This document shows positions 26,578 through 36,015 of a DNA stretch of 64,000 nucleotides, piece after piece (position 1 is the stretch's first letter; each line of letters opens with the position of its first letter). Below the pieces are notes generated by a model. It saw only the letters and a program-made list of their open reading frames with translations, was not told where the DNA came from and made no database searches. Source of the DNA: Chryseobacterium sp. CH21 (lineage in GTDB: Bacteria; Bacteroidota; Bacteroidia; Flavobacteriales; Weeksellaceae); the NCBI RefSeq assembly GCF_004119445.1, contig NZ_QICI01000101.1, forward strand, positions 1-64,000. Reading direction: 5' to 3'. The position numbers and the translations under genes were made by a program.

Positions 26578-26730
26578 TTAAATACATGGATATTTTTTCC
26601 AATCCCTGCAGACAAGTCCAGATGTACAGCAAAGACCTTGAGGACAGCTCCAGTCCTCACCGCATGCAATTGGGAACGGTTCAATTCCTCCATCAATTTT
26701 CTTTAATTCATTTCTTTTTAACTTTTTCAT
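26578..26730 (-). CDS. GG-leader Cys-rich bacteriocin-like peptide
   Basis: A 50-aa peptide. The leader MKKLKRNELKKIDGG ends in the double-glycine site recognised by peptidase-containing ABC exporters. The 35-residue mature part has six Cys (23, 29, 34, 35, 41, 49) including CPQGLCC. Start chosen at MKKLKR, the conserved leader beginning; the longer frame has no such logic. No exporter or modification enzyme is nearby. It shares the C-P-x-G-x-C-C core, at identical residue numbers 29-35, with the peptide at 47259-47420. Flavobacterial peptides of this type are commonly called bacteriocin-like; activity is unproven. Confidence 0.85.
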   Translation of the reverse strand: MKKLKRNELKKIDGGIEPFPIACGEDWSCPQGLCCTSGLVCRDWKKYPCI

Positions 26731-26802
26731 GTTGATTTTGTTTAAGTTATTAGAGTAGTAAATATAATTATATTTCACGCAATAAGGATAAATTAGGTGA
26801 AA

Positions 26803-26842
26803 AAATAAGTGCTGCAGATTATTCTACAGCACTTATTCACAA
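26803..26842 (-). terminator. Terminator of clpB
   Basis: Stem AATAAGTGCTG / CAGCACTTATT with an A-run on the left (U-tract on the minus strand), 30 bp past the clpB stop codon. Confidence 0.85.
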
Positions 26843-26868
26843 AAACTATGTATATGAAAAAAACTATT

Positions 26869-29463
26869 TTATTGTTCGGTAGGTCTGAAAACCAACCCTG
26901 TTTCTACAAAGTAATCCAGAGTGATTCTATCTCCATCATTTACATTTCCTGCAAGAATTTCTTTAGACAGTTTGTTTAATACCTCCTGTTGGATCACTCT
27001 TTTCAGTGGTCTTGCTCCGAAGGCCGGATCATATCCTTTATTCATCAGATAATCTACCGCATCCTGAGTGAAAGTCATGATAATGTTTCGTTTTGATAAC
27101 ATTTCATTAAATCCTCTCAACTGATACTGTACGATTTTTCCGATTTCTTTTTTTCTTAAAGGCTGGAAAAGTACAATCTCGTCAATTCTGTTCAGGAATT
27201 CCGGACGAAGGGTTTGTTTTAAAAGATCAAAAACTTCATCTTTTGTTTTATCCACAATTTCATCCTGGTTTTCCTCAGTAAGGTTTTCAAAATTCTCCTG
27301 AATAAGGTGGGAACCTAAATTCGAGGTCATAATGATAATTGAATTTTTGAAATTCACCACTCTTCCTTTATTATCCGTCAAACGTCCATCATCCAATACC
27401 TGAAGTAATGTGTTGAACACATCCGGGTGTGCTTTTTCAATTTCGTCTAAAAGCACAACAGAATAAGGTCTTCTTCTAACCGCTTCCGTCAATTGTCCAC
27501 CCTCATCATAACCTACATATCCCGGAGGAGCTCCTACCAATCTTGAAACACTGTGACGTTCCTGATATTCACTCATATCAATTCTTGTCATATTGTTTTC
27601 ATCATCGAATAAGAATTCCGCTAATGCTTTTGCCAGCTCGGTTTTACCTACCCCGGTTGTTCCCAGGAATAAGAATGAACCAATAGGTTTTTTATCATCG
27701 CTCAATCCGGCTCTGTTTCTTCTGATAGCATCAGCAACCGCCTGAATTGCCTCATCCTGTCCTACCACTCTGTGATGCAGCTCAGATTCAAGATTCAGTA
27801 ATTTTTCTCTTTCAGACTGTAATAATTTGGTTACAGGAATGCCTGTCCATTTACCAATCACCTCAGAGATGTTTTCTGCAGTAACTTCTTCTTTAATCAG
27901 TTCGTTCTGATGATTCTGCATTTCCAGCTCCATTTTGCTGAGCTCTTCTTCTTTTTCACGAAGTTTTCCGTATTGGATCTCCGCTACTTTTGCATAATCT
28001 CCTGCTCTGGAAGCTCTTTCTGCTTCATGTTTCAGAGATTCAATATCTTTTTTGATCTGGGTAAGATCTTCACTTTTCTGTTTTTCTTTCAGCCATTTGG
28101 CATTGATCTCATTTCTCTGTTCAGAAATTTTGGCAATATCCTCCTTCAAATGATCAATTTTTGTCTGATTACCTTCTCTTGAAATGGCTGCCAGTTCAAT
28201 TTCCAGCTGCATCAATCTTCTGTCCAGAACATCTAGCTCTTCCGGCTTGGAATTGATTTCCATTCTAAGCTTTGCAGAAGCTTCATCAATAAGGTCAATC
28301 GCTTTATCCGGTAAAAAACGGTCTGAAATATATCTTTGAGACATTTCCACCGCCGCAATAATTGCCTCATCTTTAATCCTTACCTTATGATGAGCTTCAT
28401 ATTTGTCTTTAATACCACGAAGGATAGAAATGGCAGATTCAGTATCCGGTTCTTCCACCATTACTTTCTGGAAACGTCTTTCCAACGCTTTATCTTTTTC
28501 AAAATACTTTTGATATTCATTAAGCGTAGTCGCTCCGATCGCTCTTAATTCTCCTCTTGCCAAAGCAGGCTTTAAGATATTGGCTGCATCCATTGCTCCT
28601 TCGCCACCTCCGGCTCCTACCAAAGTGTGGATTTCGTCAATGAAAAGAATAATCTGTCCATCAGACTTAATCACTTCATTCACTACGGATTTTAAACGCT
28701 CTTCAAATTCACCTTTATATTTTGCTCCGGCGATCAGAGCTCCCATATCCAATGAGAATAACGTTTTATCCATCAGGTTTTCAGGAACGTCACCACTAAT
28801 AATTCTGTGGGCAATTCCTTCAGCAATGGCTGTTTTACCTACACCCGGTTCCCCGATAAGGATTGGATTATTTTTAGTTCTTCTGGAAAGGATCTGTAAA
28901 ACCCTTCTGATTTCCTCATCACGTCCGATTACGGGATCCAGTTTCCCTTCTGCTGCTAACTCGTTAAAGTTTTTAGCATATTTATTTAAGGATTGATAAG
29001 TTTCTTCCGAGCTTGCAGAAGTAGCTTTGCTTCCTTTTCTTAATTCTTTAATAGCGCCTTCCAATAGGTTTTTGGTTACGCCCATATCTTTCAGCATTTT
29101 GGAAACTTCTGAACTTGTTTCCAAAAGAGATAGCCATAAGTGCTCAATCGTTACATATTCATCACCCATTTTCTTAGCGATATTGGGTGCATCCAGCAAT
29201 ACTTTATTGGCAGATTGTGAAAGATAAATGTTTCCTCCCTGTACTTTGGAAAGTTTCTCTAAATTTTCACGGTTGCGCTCTCTTACTAAATTGGCATCTG
29301 CTTCAGATTTCTTCAGTAGGAAAGGCGATATATTTTCATCCACCTGGAAGATACCTTCAAGGAGATGTTGAGGTTCGATACTTTGGTTGCCCAGTTCCAT
29401 AGCAACCTGTTGTGCTGCCTGGATGGCTTCCTGTGATTTTACAGTATATTGGTTTAAGTTCAT
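26869..29463 (-). CDS. clpB: ATP-dependent chaperone ClpB
   Basis: An 864-aa hexameric disaggregase that works with DnaK to pull apart aggregated proteins. All parts are present: Clp-N double repeat (about 1-145), NBD1 with Walker A GEPGVGKT and Walker B LFIDEIHT, the coiled-coil M domain (about 400-525), NBD2 with GTTGVGKT and VLLDEIEKAHPD, and the C-terminal D2-small domain (YDPAFGARPLKRVIQ). The M domain distinguishes it from ClpA and ClpC, and no ClpP-binding loop (IGF/IGL) is seen. Length is typical. Monocistronic. Confidence 0.98.
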   Translation of the reverse strand: MNLNQYTVKSQEAIQAAQQVAMELGNQSIEPQHLLEGIFQVDENISPFLLKKSEADANLVRERNRENLEKLSKVQGGNIYLSQSANKVLLDAPNIAKKMGDEYVTIEHLWLSLLETSSEVSKMLKDMGVTKNLLEGAIKELRKGSKATSASSEETYQSLNKYAKNFNELAAEGKLDPVIGRDEEIRRVLQILSRRTKNNPILIGEPGVGKTAIAEGIAHRIISGDVPENLMDKTLFSLDMGALIAGAKYKGEFEERLKSVVNEVIKSDGQIILFIDEIHTLVGAGGGEGAMDAANILKPALARGELRAIGATTLNEYQKYFEKDKALERRFQKVMVEEPDTESAISILRGIKDKYEAHHKVRIKDEAIIAAVEMSQRYISDRFLPDKAIDLIDEASAKLRMEINSKPEELDVLDRRLMQLEIELAAISREGNQTKIDHLKEDIAKISEQRNEINAKWLKEKQKSEDLTQIKKDIESLKHEAERASRAGDYAKVAEIQYGKLREKEEELSKMELEMQNHQNELIKEEVTAENISEVIGKWTGIPVTKLLQSEREKLLNLESELHHRVVGQDEAIQAVADAIRRNRAGLSDDKKPIGSFLFLGTTGVGKTELAKALAEFLFDDENNMTRIDMSEYQERHSVSRLVGAPPGYVGYDEGGQLTEAVRRRPYSVVLLDEIEKAHPDVFNTLLQVLDDGRLTDNKGRVVNFKNSIIIMTSNLGSHLIQENFENLTEENQDEIVDKTKDEVFDLLKQTLRPEFLNRIDEIVLFQPLRKKEIGKIVQYQLRGFNEMLSKRNIIMTFTQDAVDYLMNKGYDPAFGARPLKRVIQQEVLNKLSKEILAGNVNDGDRITLDYFVETGLVFRPTEQ

Positions 29464-29834
29464 ATTTTATATATTTTTGGTAATGGTTCGTTTAAAATTT
29501 CGTTTTAAAAAAACATCAAGAAACCAAATTCTGAGGCTCAGTTTCTTAATGCCATCAATTATTTAATCATTTATTCGCTGACTGTATCGCAAAAACTGTT
29601 CAATTATTAAATTTACAAAAAAATAGGACAAATTTTCCGGATATTGTATTTTTAACGGAAATTTAACTTGACAAAATTTCCGATTTCGTAATTATTTCTT
29701 TGAAATCCATGAACAAAAAGTCATAACAAGATAAAATAATCAAAGATTGAAACCGAGAGTGATAAGTCTTTTTTCTTTTTATGGTCAAAAAATGAACATT
29801 TTGAATCAGAATAATTACTTTTGCATTTTACCAA
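29464..29834. promoter_or_regulatory. Divergent clpB/tetR intergenic region
   Basis: 371 bp, AT-rich, no gene. An inverted repeat GGAAATTT-N9-AAATTTCC at 29657-29681 sits roughly midway. A -7 element TACTTTTG at 29816-29823 lies 11 bp before the tetR ATG, implying a nearly leaderless transcript. No clear clpB promoter matches TAnnTTTG on the minus strand. Confidence 0.45.
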
Positions 29835-30413
29835 ATGGAACTAAAAGAAAAACAAAGAAAAATATTAGACGTAGCAGTAGAACTTTTCAAGGAGAAAGGT
29901 TATATGGGAAGTTCTGTAAGAGACCTGGCTACGAAACTCAATATCAAAGCTGCATCATTGTATGCACATATCCGTTCAAAGGAAGAAATTCTTGAATGGA
30001 TTTGTTTTGGCATTGCTCAGGAGTTTTTCGATGAACTTCAGGAAGTGAAAAATACCAATATCGCTCCAAGGGAAAAATTGAATCTCTTATTGGATAAGCA
30101 CTTATCCGTTGTTCTTAAAAACCGTGATGTTACTCATATTTATTCCAATGAATGGAAACATCTTGAAGAAAGGCTTGCCGAATTTGTAGAATTAAGAAAA
30201 AACTACCAGCAGGAAGTTGAAGAACTGATTTCTGAGATCTACAAAGCTGAAAACTGGGAACTGAAATCGCCGTCATTTACCACAAGATTTATCCTTCATA
30301 CATTAAATAACTCTTATTTTTGGTTCAAAAGAAGCAGCGATTCTACAGATGAAATTACAAATGAAATAAGAGATAAGATTCTTTTTGGACTGCTTGGAAA
30401 CCAGAAAAAATAA
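29835..30413 (+). CDS. TetR/AcrR family regulator, probable paa repressor
   Basis: A 192-aa repressor. The N-terminal helix-turn-helix (about 8-52) contains VRDLATKLNIKAASLYAHIRSKEEIL, the TetR signature. The C-terminal helical ligand domain resembles the TetR_C type found in acyl-CoA-responsive regulators. It is the last gene before paaK, in the same orientation, and two 14-bp palindromes lie in the gap between them. By analogy to PaaR of other phyla it would release DNA on binding phenylacetyl-CoA; that is inference from position. Confidence 0.88.
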   Translation: MELKEKQRKILDVAVELFKEKGYMGSSVRDLATKLNIKAASLYAHIRSKEEILEWICFGIAQEFFDELQEVKNTNIAPREKLNLLLDKHLSVVLKNRDVTHIYSNEWKHLEERLAEFVELRKNYQQEVEELISEIYKAENWELKSPSFTTRFILHTLNNSYFWFKRSSDSTDEITNEIRDKILFGLLGNQKK

Positions 30414-30566
30414 TCACTCTGTTTACCTCGAATCTAGCAATAAATCTGAATATTTTCAAAGATTCTTCACTACATTTCTTCACTATGTTTGCAAACTTTC
30501 AGTGTGTGCTTAGAATGGCATAGTGCATAATTTTAACCATCTTTCTTATTTAGAATCATTCAAAAT

Positions 30567-30580
30567 ATGACAAAAGTCAT
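30567..30580. promoter_or_regulatory. 14-bp palindrome upstream of the paaK promoter
   Basis: ATGAC-AAAA-GTCAT, perfect 5-bp arms, just upstream of the -33 element. Candidate regulator site. Confidence 0.4.
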
Positions 30581-30586
30581 AAAAAT

Positions 30587-30617
30587 TTTGCCAGCTTCCA
30601 AAATCTTTTTAAATTTA
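30587..30617 (+). promoter_or_regulatory. paa operon promoter
   Basis: -33 TTTG at 30587-30590 and -7 TAAATTTA (one off TAnnTTTG) at 30610-30617 with a 19-bp spacer, ahead of paaK. Confidence 0.55.
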
Positions 30618-30620
30618 CAC

Positions 30621-30634
30621 CTAACAAATGTTAG
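30621..30634. promoter_or_regulatory. Probable TetR operator of the paa operon
   Basis: CTAACA-AA-TGTTAG, a perfect 14-bp palindrome between the -7 box and the paaK ATG at 30643. Placement over the transcription start suits a repressor. Confidence 0.5.
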
Positions 30635-30642
30635 TTAGTTTT

Positions 30643-31959
30643 ATGGATTTTTCAGTTGAATATCTGGAGCTGGGTCAGTTGAGACAGCTTCAATCCGACC
30701 GGTTGATCAGCCTGATCAGCTATTTGGGAGAGAAGTCGGAATTTTATAAAAAGAAATTTGATGAATTGCAAATATCTCCGCAGGATATAAGGTCGATTGA
30801 GGATATCGCTAAACTTCCTATTACTTACAAGCAGGATTTAAGAGATAACTATCCGTTCGGATTATTTACCGTTCCGAAAAGTGAGCTTCAGCGTATTCAT
30901 TGCTCAAGTGGAACCACGGGAAAACCGACTGTGGTAGGATATACCAAAGAAGATGTAGACCTTTTCAGTGAAGTCGTGGCAAGATCGTTACACGCCGCAG
31001 GAGCAAGACCAGGAATGCAGTTACATAACGCTTATGGGTATGGAATTTTCACCGGAGGTTTAGGGCTTCATTATGGAGCCGAAATGTTGGGCATGAGTGT
31101 TCTTCCTATTTCTGGGGGAATGACGGCAAGACAGGTAGATCTGATTGTAGATTTTAAACCGGAAGTGATATGCTGCTCTCCTTCATATGCCTTAACGATT
31201 GCAGATGAGTTTGCAAAAAGAGGAATTGCTGCAGAGGACATCAGTCTAAAATATGCAGTATTAGGTTCAGAGCCATGGACGGAGATTATCAGAGGCCACA
31301 TTGAAGAAAGATTAGGCGTTCATGCAACCAATATTTATGGATTAAGTGAAATTATTGGCCCGGGAGTTTCCATGGAAGATTTTGAAGAGAAAGGAGGAGC
31401 TTATATCTGGGAAGATCATTTCTATCCTGAGATTTTAGACCCGGTTACCAAACAGCCGGTTCCTTTTGGAGAAGAAGGCGTATTGGTGATTACCACTTTA
31501 ACCAAAAAAGCAATGCCGCTTTTGCGTTACTGGACAAATGATATTACAAGCCTTTACTACGATGAAAATGCCAAGAGAACGATGGTGAAAATGAAGCCGA
31601 TCGTTGGAAGGGCAGATGATATGCTGATCGTAAGAGGAGTAAACGTATACCCAAGCCAGATTGAAGAAGCTTTTTCTTATGTAAAAGGAGTAGTTCCTAA
31701 CTATTATCTGACTCCTGTAGAAAAAGAACAGATGTGTATTGCTTTGGATATTGATGTGGAAATAGATGATGAATTGGTAAAATCTCAAAAAATAGAATCA
31801 AATACCGATGATTATTTTAATTTTGTCGGGAACTTTGGAAAAAACATAGAAAACGAAATAAAAAAGAGGGTGGGGATTACTACGAAAGTAAAAGTTCATG
31901 CTCAGGACAGCCTGCCGAAGTGCGAAGGTGGAAAAATTAATAGAATACTAAAAAAATAA
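30643..31959 (+). CDS. paaK: Phenylacetate-CoA ligase
   Basis: A 438-aa adenylate-forming enzyme that converts phenylacetate, CoA and ATP to phenylacetyl-CoA, the entry step of the pathway. The AMP-binding P-loop CSSGTTGKPT, the ANL motif NIYGLSEIIGPG, and the C-terminal domain (GRADDMLIVRGVNVYPSQIEE, with catalytic Lys in PKCEGGKINRI) are all present. Start chosen at MDFSVEY; an ATG five codons upstream lies in the palindromic operator. It overlaps paaE (TAATG). First gene of the paa operon. Confidence 0.96.
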   Translation: MDFSVEYLELGQLRQLQSDRLISLISYLGEKSEFYKKKFDELQISPQDIRSIEDIAKLPITYKQDLRDNYPFGLFTVPKSELQRIHCSSGTTGKPTVVGYTKEDVDLFSEVVARSLHAAGARPGMQLHNAYGYGIFTGGLGLHYGAEMLGMSVLPISGGMTARQVDLIVDFKPEVICCSPSYALTIADEFAKRGIAAEDISLKYAVLGSEPWTEIIRGHIEERLGVHATNIYGLSEIIGPGVSMEDFEEKGGAYIWEDHFYPEILDPVTKQPVPFGEEGVLVITTLTKKAMPLLRYWTNDITSLYYDENAKRTMVKMKPIVGRADDMLIVRGVNVYPSQIEEAFSYVKGVVPNYYLTPVEKEQMCIALDIDVEIDDELVKSQKIESNTDDYFNFVGNFGKNIENEIKKRVGITTKVKVHAQDSLPKCEGGKINRILKK

Positions 31960-33043
31960 TGAATTCATTTTATAAACTTAAAACAGTTAAAGTTCAGAAA
32001 GATACTTCCGAAGCAGTAAATGTAGCGGTAGAAATCCCTGAAGAACTGAAAGATAAGTTCAGATTCAAACAAGGGCAGTATCTGAATTTCCGAATGATGA
32101 TCAACGGAAATGAAGAAAGACGTTCTTACTCTATCTGCAACGCTCCAAGTGAAAAAGGCAATACGCTGGAAGTATTGGTGAAGTTGCTTGAAGGCGGAAA
32201 AGTATCAGGGTATTTCAATGAACATCTTCACATGGATGAAGTGCTGGAAGTAATGCCACCAATGGGTGGTTTCAATACTTCTTATCACCCGACAAACGTA
32301 AAGACTTATGTTGGTCTGGCTGCAGGAAGTGGAATTTCCCCTGTTTTATCCAATATTAAAGAAAGCCTTTATCAGGAACCGAATTCAAATGCTTATTTGT
32401 TCTACAGCAATAGAAGCATGAATCATGTGATGAAAAAAGGTGAGATCGATAAATTGGTGGAATCTTTTAATGGCAGATTGAAAGTTGTTTATTTAGTAAG
32501 CCGTGAAAAACATGAAGATCCGATTTTTGAAGGAAGAATTTCTCCTGAAAAATTAGATTTACTGTTTGAAAGATATACCGATATTGATGTAAAAGATGCA
32601 ACCTATTTCATTTGCGGACCTTCGGAAATGATCAAAGGGATTGCAGATTATCTGAAAAAAGATAAGAAAGTTCCTGCTATTCAGGTTCTTTTTGAATATT
32701 TCACCGCTCCGGATGAAGAAAATACGGAGGAAATGAGTGATGAATTCAAGGCAATTGCCAATATTGAAAGTATGGTAACGGTAATCATTGATGATGATGA
32801 ATATTCGTTTCACCTTAATTCTAAAAAAGAAAGTATCTTAGATAAAGCATTGAAAGATCAGCTTCCGGTTCCTTTCGCATGTAAAGGAGGCGTTTGCTGT
32901 ACGTGTAAGGCGCAGGTTTTGGAAGGAGAAGTTTTCATGGAAAAAACTATGCACTTACCGAAGAAGAAGTAGCCAGAGGCTTCGTTCTGACCTGTCAATG
33001 TCACCCTACAACCAATGTGGTGATGCTTAATTATGATGTTTAA
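31959..33043 (+). pseudogene. paaE: Phenylacetyl-CoA epoxidase reductase PaaE, frameshifted near the end
   Basis: The reductase that passes electrons from NADPH to the PaaA di-iron centre. FAD domain with RRSYSICN, NAD domain (LAAGSGISP, FICGPSEM), and a C-terminal plant-type ferredoxin domain with CKGGVCCTC. The frame stops at 32972 after MHLPKKK. Adding one A to the A6 run at 32941-32946 restores NYALTEEEVARGFVLTCQC and a normal end at 33043, about 361 aa. The restored part holds the fourth Fe-S ligand (LTC), so a protein ending at 32972 could not bind its cluster properly. The next base pattern is fully conserved coding sequence, which favours an assembly error. Confidence 0.85.
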
Positions 33044-33046
33044 GAC

Positions 33047-33141
33047 AATTTGAAAATGAGAAATGTGCTAATTTGAAAATGCCATTATCGTGTTTAAAAT
33101 TTCCGAATTCTCAAACTATCAAATTATTTAATTTTCAAATT
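33047..33141. repeat. S23-type miniature inverted-repeat spacer (paaE/paaA)
   Basis: The left part reads AATTTGAAAATG (33047 and again near 33070). The right part reads its complement (TCAAATT...TTTTCAAATT to 33141). The motif matches the 28-nt terminal repeats of the S23 element at 37422-37834. Confidence 0.6.
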
Positions 33142-33149
33142 CAAAAAAG

Positions 33150-34088
33150 ATGGACTTAGAAAAATTTGTTCAATACGTTCACGAAGAAAATAAAGTAGAA
33201 CCAAAAGATGTAATGCCAGATGATTACAGAAAATTATTGGTTCGTCAGATTTCACAGCACGCTCATTCCGAGATTGTAGGAATGTTGCCGGAAGCGAACT
33301 GGATTTCCAGAGCGCCTTCATTGAGAAGAAAAATGGCTCTTTTAGCGAAAGTTCAGGATGAAGCAGGTCACGGCCTATATCTTTATTCTGCCACTGAAAC
33401 GTTAGGAGACGGAAGCATCAGAGCAGACAGAGATGCTACTTATGATGATATGCTGGAAGGAAAAGCAAAATATTCAAGTATTTTCAACTATCCTACCTTA
33501 AGCTGGGCAGATATCGGTGCCATCGGTTGGTTAGTAGACGGTGCTGCAATCATGAACCAGGTAATGCTTATGGGGAACTCTTACGGCCCTTATTCAAGAG
33601 CAATGGTAAAGATCTGTAAGGAAGAATCTTTTCACCAAAGACAAGGATATGAAATTTTGATGGCATTGTGCCGTGGTACAAAACAACAGAAAGAAATGGC
33701 TCAGGCTTCGTTAAACCGTTTCTGGTGGCCGGCTCTAATGATGTTCGGACCTAATGATGACAGTTCGCCAAACTCTAAAATCTCTATGAACTACAGAGTA
33801 AAAAGAGAAAGTAACGATAACCTTCGTCAGAGATTTATTGATGTTACTGTTTCTCAGGCTGAATTCCTAGGATTAACCATTCCGGATAAAGATTTAAAAT
33901 GGAATGAGGAAAGACAGCATTATGATTTCGGAGAACTTCCTTGGGATGAATTCATGGAAATCTTAAAAGGAAACGGACCTTGCAACAAAAAGCGTATCGA
34001 AACGAAGAGAAAAGCGCAAAGAGAAAATTCTTGGGTAAAAGAAGCTGCAGCAGCTTTTGCGGAAAAACAACAAAAAGAAGTAATATAA
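33150..34088 (+). CDS. paaA: Phenylacetyl-CoA 1,2-epoxidase subunit PaaA
   Basis: The 312-aa catalytic subunit of the ring-epoxidising monooxygenase, a ferritin-like di-iron protein. Iron-ligand motifs are visible: HAHSEIVG, KVQDEAGHG (ExxH), and KEESFHQRQGYE (ExxH). It works in a complex with PaaC, PaaB and the reductase PaaE to turn phenylacetyl-CoA into its 1,2-epoxide using O2. Length is typical. Confidence 0.97.
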   Translation: MDLEKFVQYVHEENKVEPKDVMPDDYRKLLVRQISQHAHSEIVGMLPEANWISRAPSLRRKMALLAKVQDEAGHGLYLYSATETLGDGSIRADRDATYDDMLEGKAKYSSIFNYPTLSWADIGAIGWLVDGAAIMNQVMLMGNSYGPYSRAMVKICKEESFHQRQGYEILMALCRGTKQQKEMAQASLNRFWWPALMMFGPNDDSSPNSKISMNYRVKRESNDNLRQRFIDVTVSQAEFLGLTIPDKDLKWNEERQHYDFGELPWDEFMEILKGNGPCNKKRIETKRKAQRENSWVKEAAAAFAEKQQKEVI

Positions 34089-34099
34089 TTTAATGTATT

Positions 34100-34186
34100 A
34101 ATTTGAAAATGTGCTGATTTGAAAATGTAACTACTCCAGATTAATTTTCAAATTAACTTATTCTCAAATTTTCAAATTCTCAAATT
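34100..34186. repeat. S23-type miniature inverted-repeat spacer (paaA/paaB)
   Basis: AATTTGAAAATGTGCTGATTTG on the left and TTTTCAAATTAACTTATTCTC-type complement on the right. Same family as 33047-33141 and the S23 element. It fills the gap almost completely. Confidence 0.6.
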
Positions 34187-34191
34187 ACAAT

Positions 34192-34473
34192 ATGGCAAAT
34201 TTAGATATATGGGAAGTGTTTATTCAAACTAAACCGGGGTTATCTCATAAACACGTTGGAGTTGTACAGGCACCAACAGCAGAAATGGCTTTGCAGAACG
34301 CAAGAGACGTTTATACAAGAAGAAAAGAAGGAACTTCTGTTTGGGTCGTTCCAAGCAAATATATTGTGACTTCAGAAGGGGTGGATAAAGAAGCATTCTT
34401 TGATCCGGCTGATGATAAACTATACCGTCACCCAACGTTCTACGAGATTCCAAACGACGTAAAAAATATGTAA
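34192..34473 (+). CDS. paaB: Phenylacetyl-CoA epoxidase subunit PaaB
   Basis: A 93-aa small subunit of the epoxidase complex, needed for activity and assembly though not itself catalytic. It shows the family pattern WEVFIQTKPGLSHKHVGVVQAP, RRKEGTSVWVVPS, and a C-terminal FDPADDKLYRHPTFY. Length normal. Confidence 0.96.
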   Translation: MANLDIWEVFIQTKPGLSHKHVGVVQAPTAEMALQNARDVYTRRKEGTSVWVVPSKYIVTSEGVDKEAFFDPADDKLYRHPTFYEIPNDVKNM

Positions 34474-34479
34474 TAAAGA

Positions 34480-34561
34480 ATAGACTTGGAGATCATAGAC
34501 CAAAAGATAATAGACAAAGCATTGAAGTCTATTTTCTATCTGTCTATAATCTATTTGTCTT
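34480..34561. repeat. Imperfect palindromic spacer with GTCTAT periodicity
   Basis: The left half (ATAGACTTGG...CATAGACC...ATAGAC) and right half (GTCTATTT...GTCTATAA...TTTGTCT) are inverted copies with mismatches. A second stem-loop family, unrelated to the AATTTGAAAATG type. Confidence 0.5.
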
Positions 34562-34576
34562 AAAATGTATTAAACA

Positions 34577-35326
34577 ATGAACCCATTATATAATTATTTA
34601 TTAAAACTAGCAGACGACAGTTTCATTATGGGACAACGTTTGTCTGCGTGGTGCGGTGAAGGTCCTTACTTAGAGGAAGATATTGCGTTGACGAATATTG
34701 CGTTGGATGAACTAGGTCAGGCTAACAACTTTTACGTTTATGCTTCAAGAGTGATTGACAACGGAAAAAGTGAAGATGATATCGCATTTTTAAGATACGA
34801 ACATGAATATGTGAATGCCCATTGGGTAGAACTTCCTAATGAAGATTATGCACAGACTATTCTGAAAGTATATATATTGTCTGTATACCAGAAACTGATG
34901 TATGAAGCATTATCAAACTCTGCTAATGAAGAATTGGCTGCCATTGCTCAAAAATCATTAAAAGAAGTAAGATATCATTATACTCACGCAGCATCATGGA
35001 TGAAAATCTTTGCTCAGGGAACGGAAGAAAGCCGTGGACGTTTGGTAAAAGCTATTGAAAATATCTGGGAATACACGAAAGGTCTTTTTGCTAAAACAGA
35101 AGGTGAAGATGACCTTGTTGCTTTAAATATTGCTCCCAATGCAGACGCTCTTTACGAAGAATTCCTTGCAATTACCAAGAAAGACTTTGCCGATTTCGGT
35201 TTAGAATATCCTGAAAATGCTTTCATGCAGCCAAAATCAAGAACAGGATATCATACAGAATATTTCGGATTTATTCTTTGTGAGCTTCAGTATATGCAGA
35301 GAGCATATCCTGGGTGTTCTTGGTAA
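34577..35326 (+). CDS. paaC: Phenylacetyl-CoA epoxidase structural subunit PaaC
   Basis: A 249-aa ferritin-like subunit that forms the structural partner of PaaA. Helices carry the family residues (LADDSFIMGQRLSAWCGEGP, EDIALTNIALDELGQ, KEVRYHYTHAASWM). The iron site is degenerate, as is normal for PaaC. Next is an inserted lipoprotein gene rather than paaD. Confidence 0.96.
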   Translation: MNPLYNYLLKLADDSFIMGQRLSAWCGEGPYLEEDIALTNIALDELGQANNFYVYASRVIDNGKSEDDIAFLRYEHEYVNAHWVELPNEDYAQTILKVYILSVYQKLMYEALSNSANEELAAIAQKSLKEVRYHYTHAASWMKIFAQGTEESRGRLVKAIENIWEYTKGLFAKTEGEDDLVALNIAPNADALYEEFLAITKKDFADFGLEYPENAFMQPKSRTGYHTEYFGFILCELQYMQRAYPGCSW

Positions 35327-35335
35327 TAAAAACCT

Positions 35336-36015
35336 ATGAAGAGGTTTATCATTTTTTATTATTTAGTTTAATTGTCTCATCTTGTTCAAAGAAGCAGGAA
35401 AAAACGAAAGTAATTAAAAATATCTCAGATTTAAATGAACTGTTTCATTTAAAAAACTATAAGACTCAGGTTAGAATGAAAGTTAATGATTCTATAGATC
35501 ATATAACGGCTCAATGGCATAATTTCACTTTAGCAGGCGATTTCGATACTAAAATGAATAATAGAACAGGAATCTGGACTTTGAAAAATAAATTGGATTC
35601 TAAGGAAGTTCTGATTGATTATATTATTTTTAGTAAGGGTGATGTCTTTAAAAATCAAATTATTTTTAAAGAACACAATAAAATTGATTCTTCTAAAAGT
35701 AAATTTTATATAGCAAAAGAAAAATCCTTTAAACATATACTATTAAAGTTCTTTTCACCCACAATAGAGCAGGAAGTTTCAAAAGAAGCGAAAGTTGGAT
35801 ATAGAATATTAAGGGGTTCAAAAGTTCTAAAAGATGATTCTTTAGCTTACAAAAACAATAAAGATGGAGTTTATCTTACTAATATAAAATTTGATTTTCA
35901 AAAGGGAGATAAACTTGCAGGCGCTTTTAGTGAGTTTGTAATGGCAAAAAGTCCTAGTAGTAAGGATAGTCTTATAATGGGAAATAATTCAATATATTTT
36001 ATAGAAAGATTTTGA
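35336..36015 (+). pseudogene. Inserted lipoprotein of unknown function, frameshifted in its signal peptide
   Basis: The frame from 35363 onward encodes a coherent protein. The only sensible start, ATG 35336, reads MKRFIIF and then breaks at a T6 run (35352-35357). Adding one T gives MKRFIIFLLFSLIVSSC, a perfect lipoprotein signal with lipobox VSSC, and a product of about 226 aa. The rest shows beta-rich segments (TAQWHNFTLAGDFDTKMNNRTG) reminiscent of toxin-antitoxin-like MORN/repeat lipoproteins, but no family was recognised. It separates paaC from paaD and is unrelated to phenylacetate metabolism. Its codons are more AT-rich than those of its paa neighbours, so it is probably acquired. Confidence 0.65.

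Noticed and set aside
28580..28996. 138-aa open frame antisense to clpB
   Set aside because: It mirrors a highly conserved coding region, has no promoter or family resemblance, and clpB itself is unbroken.
32941..32972. Programmed frameshift in paaE
   Set aside because: A6 alone is weak, no stimulatory structure or Shine-Dalgarno-like signal was seen, and several other genes show the same one-base homopolymer break.
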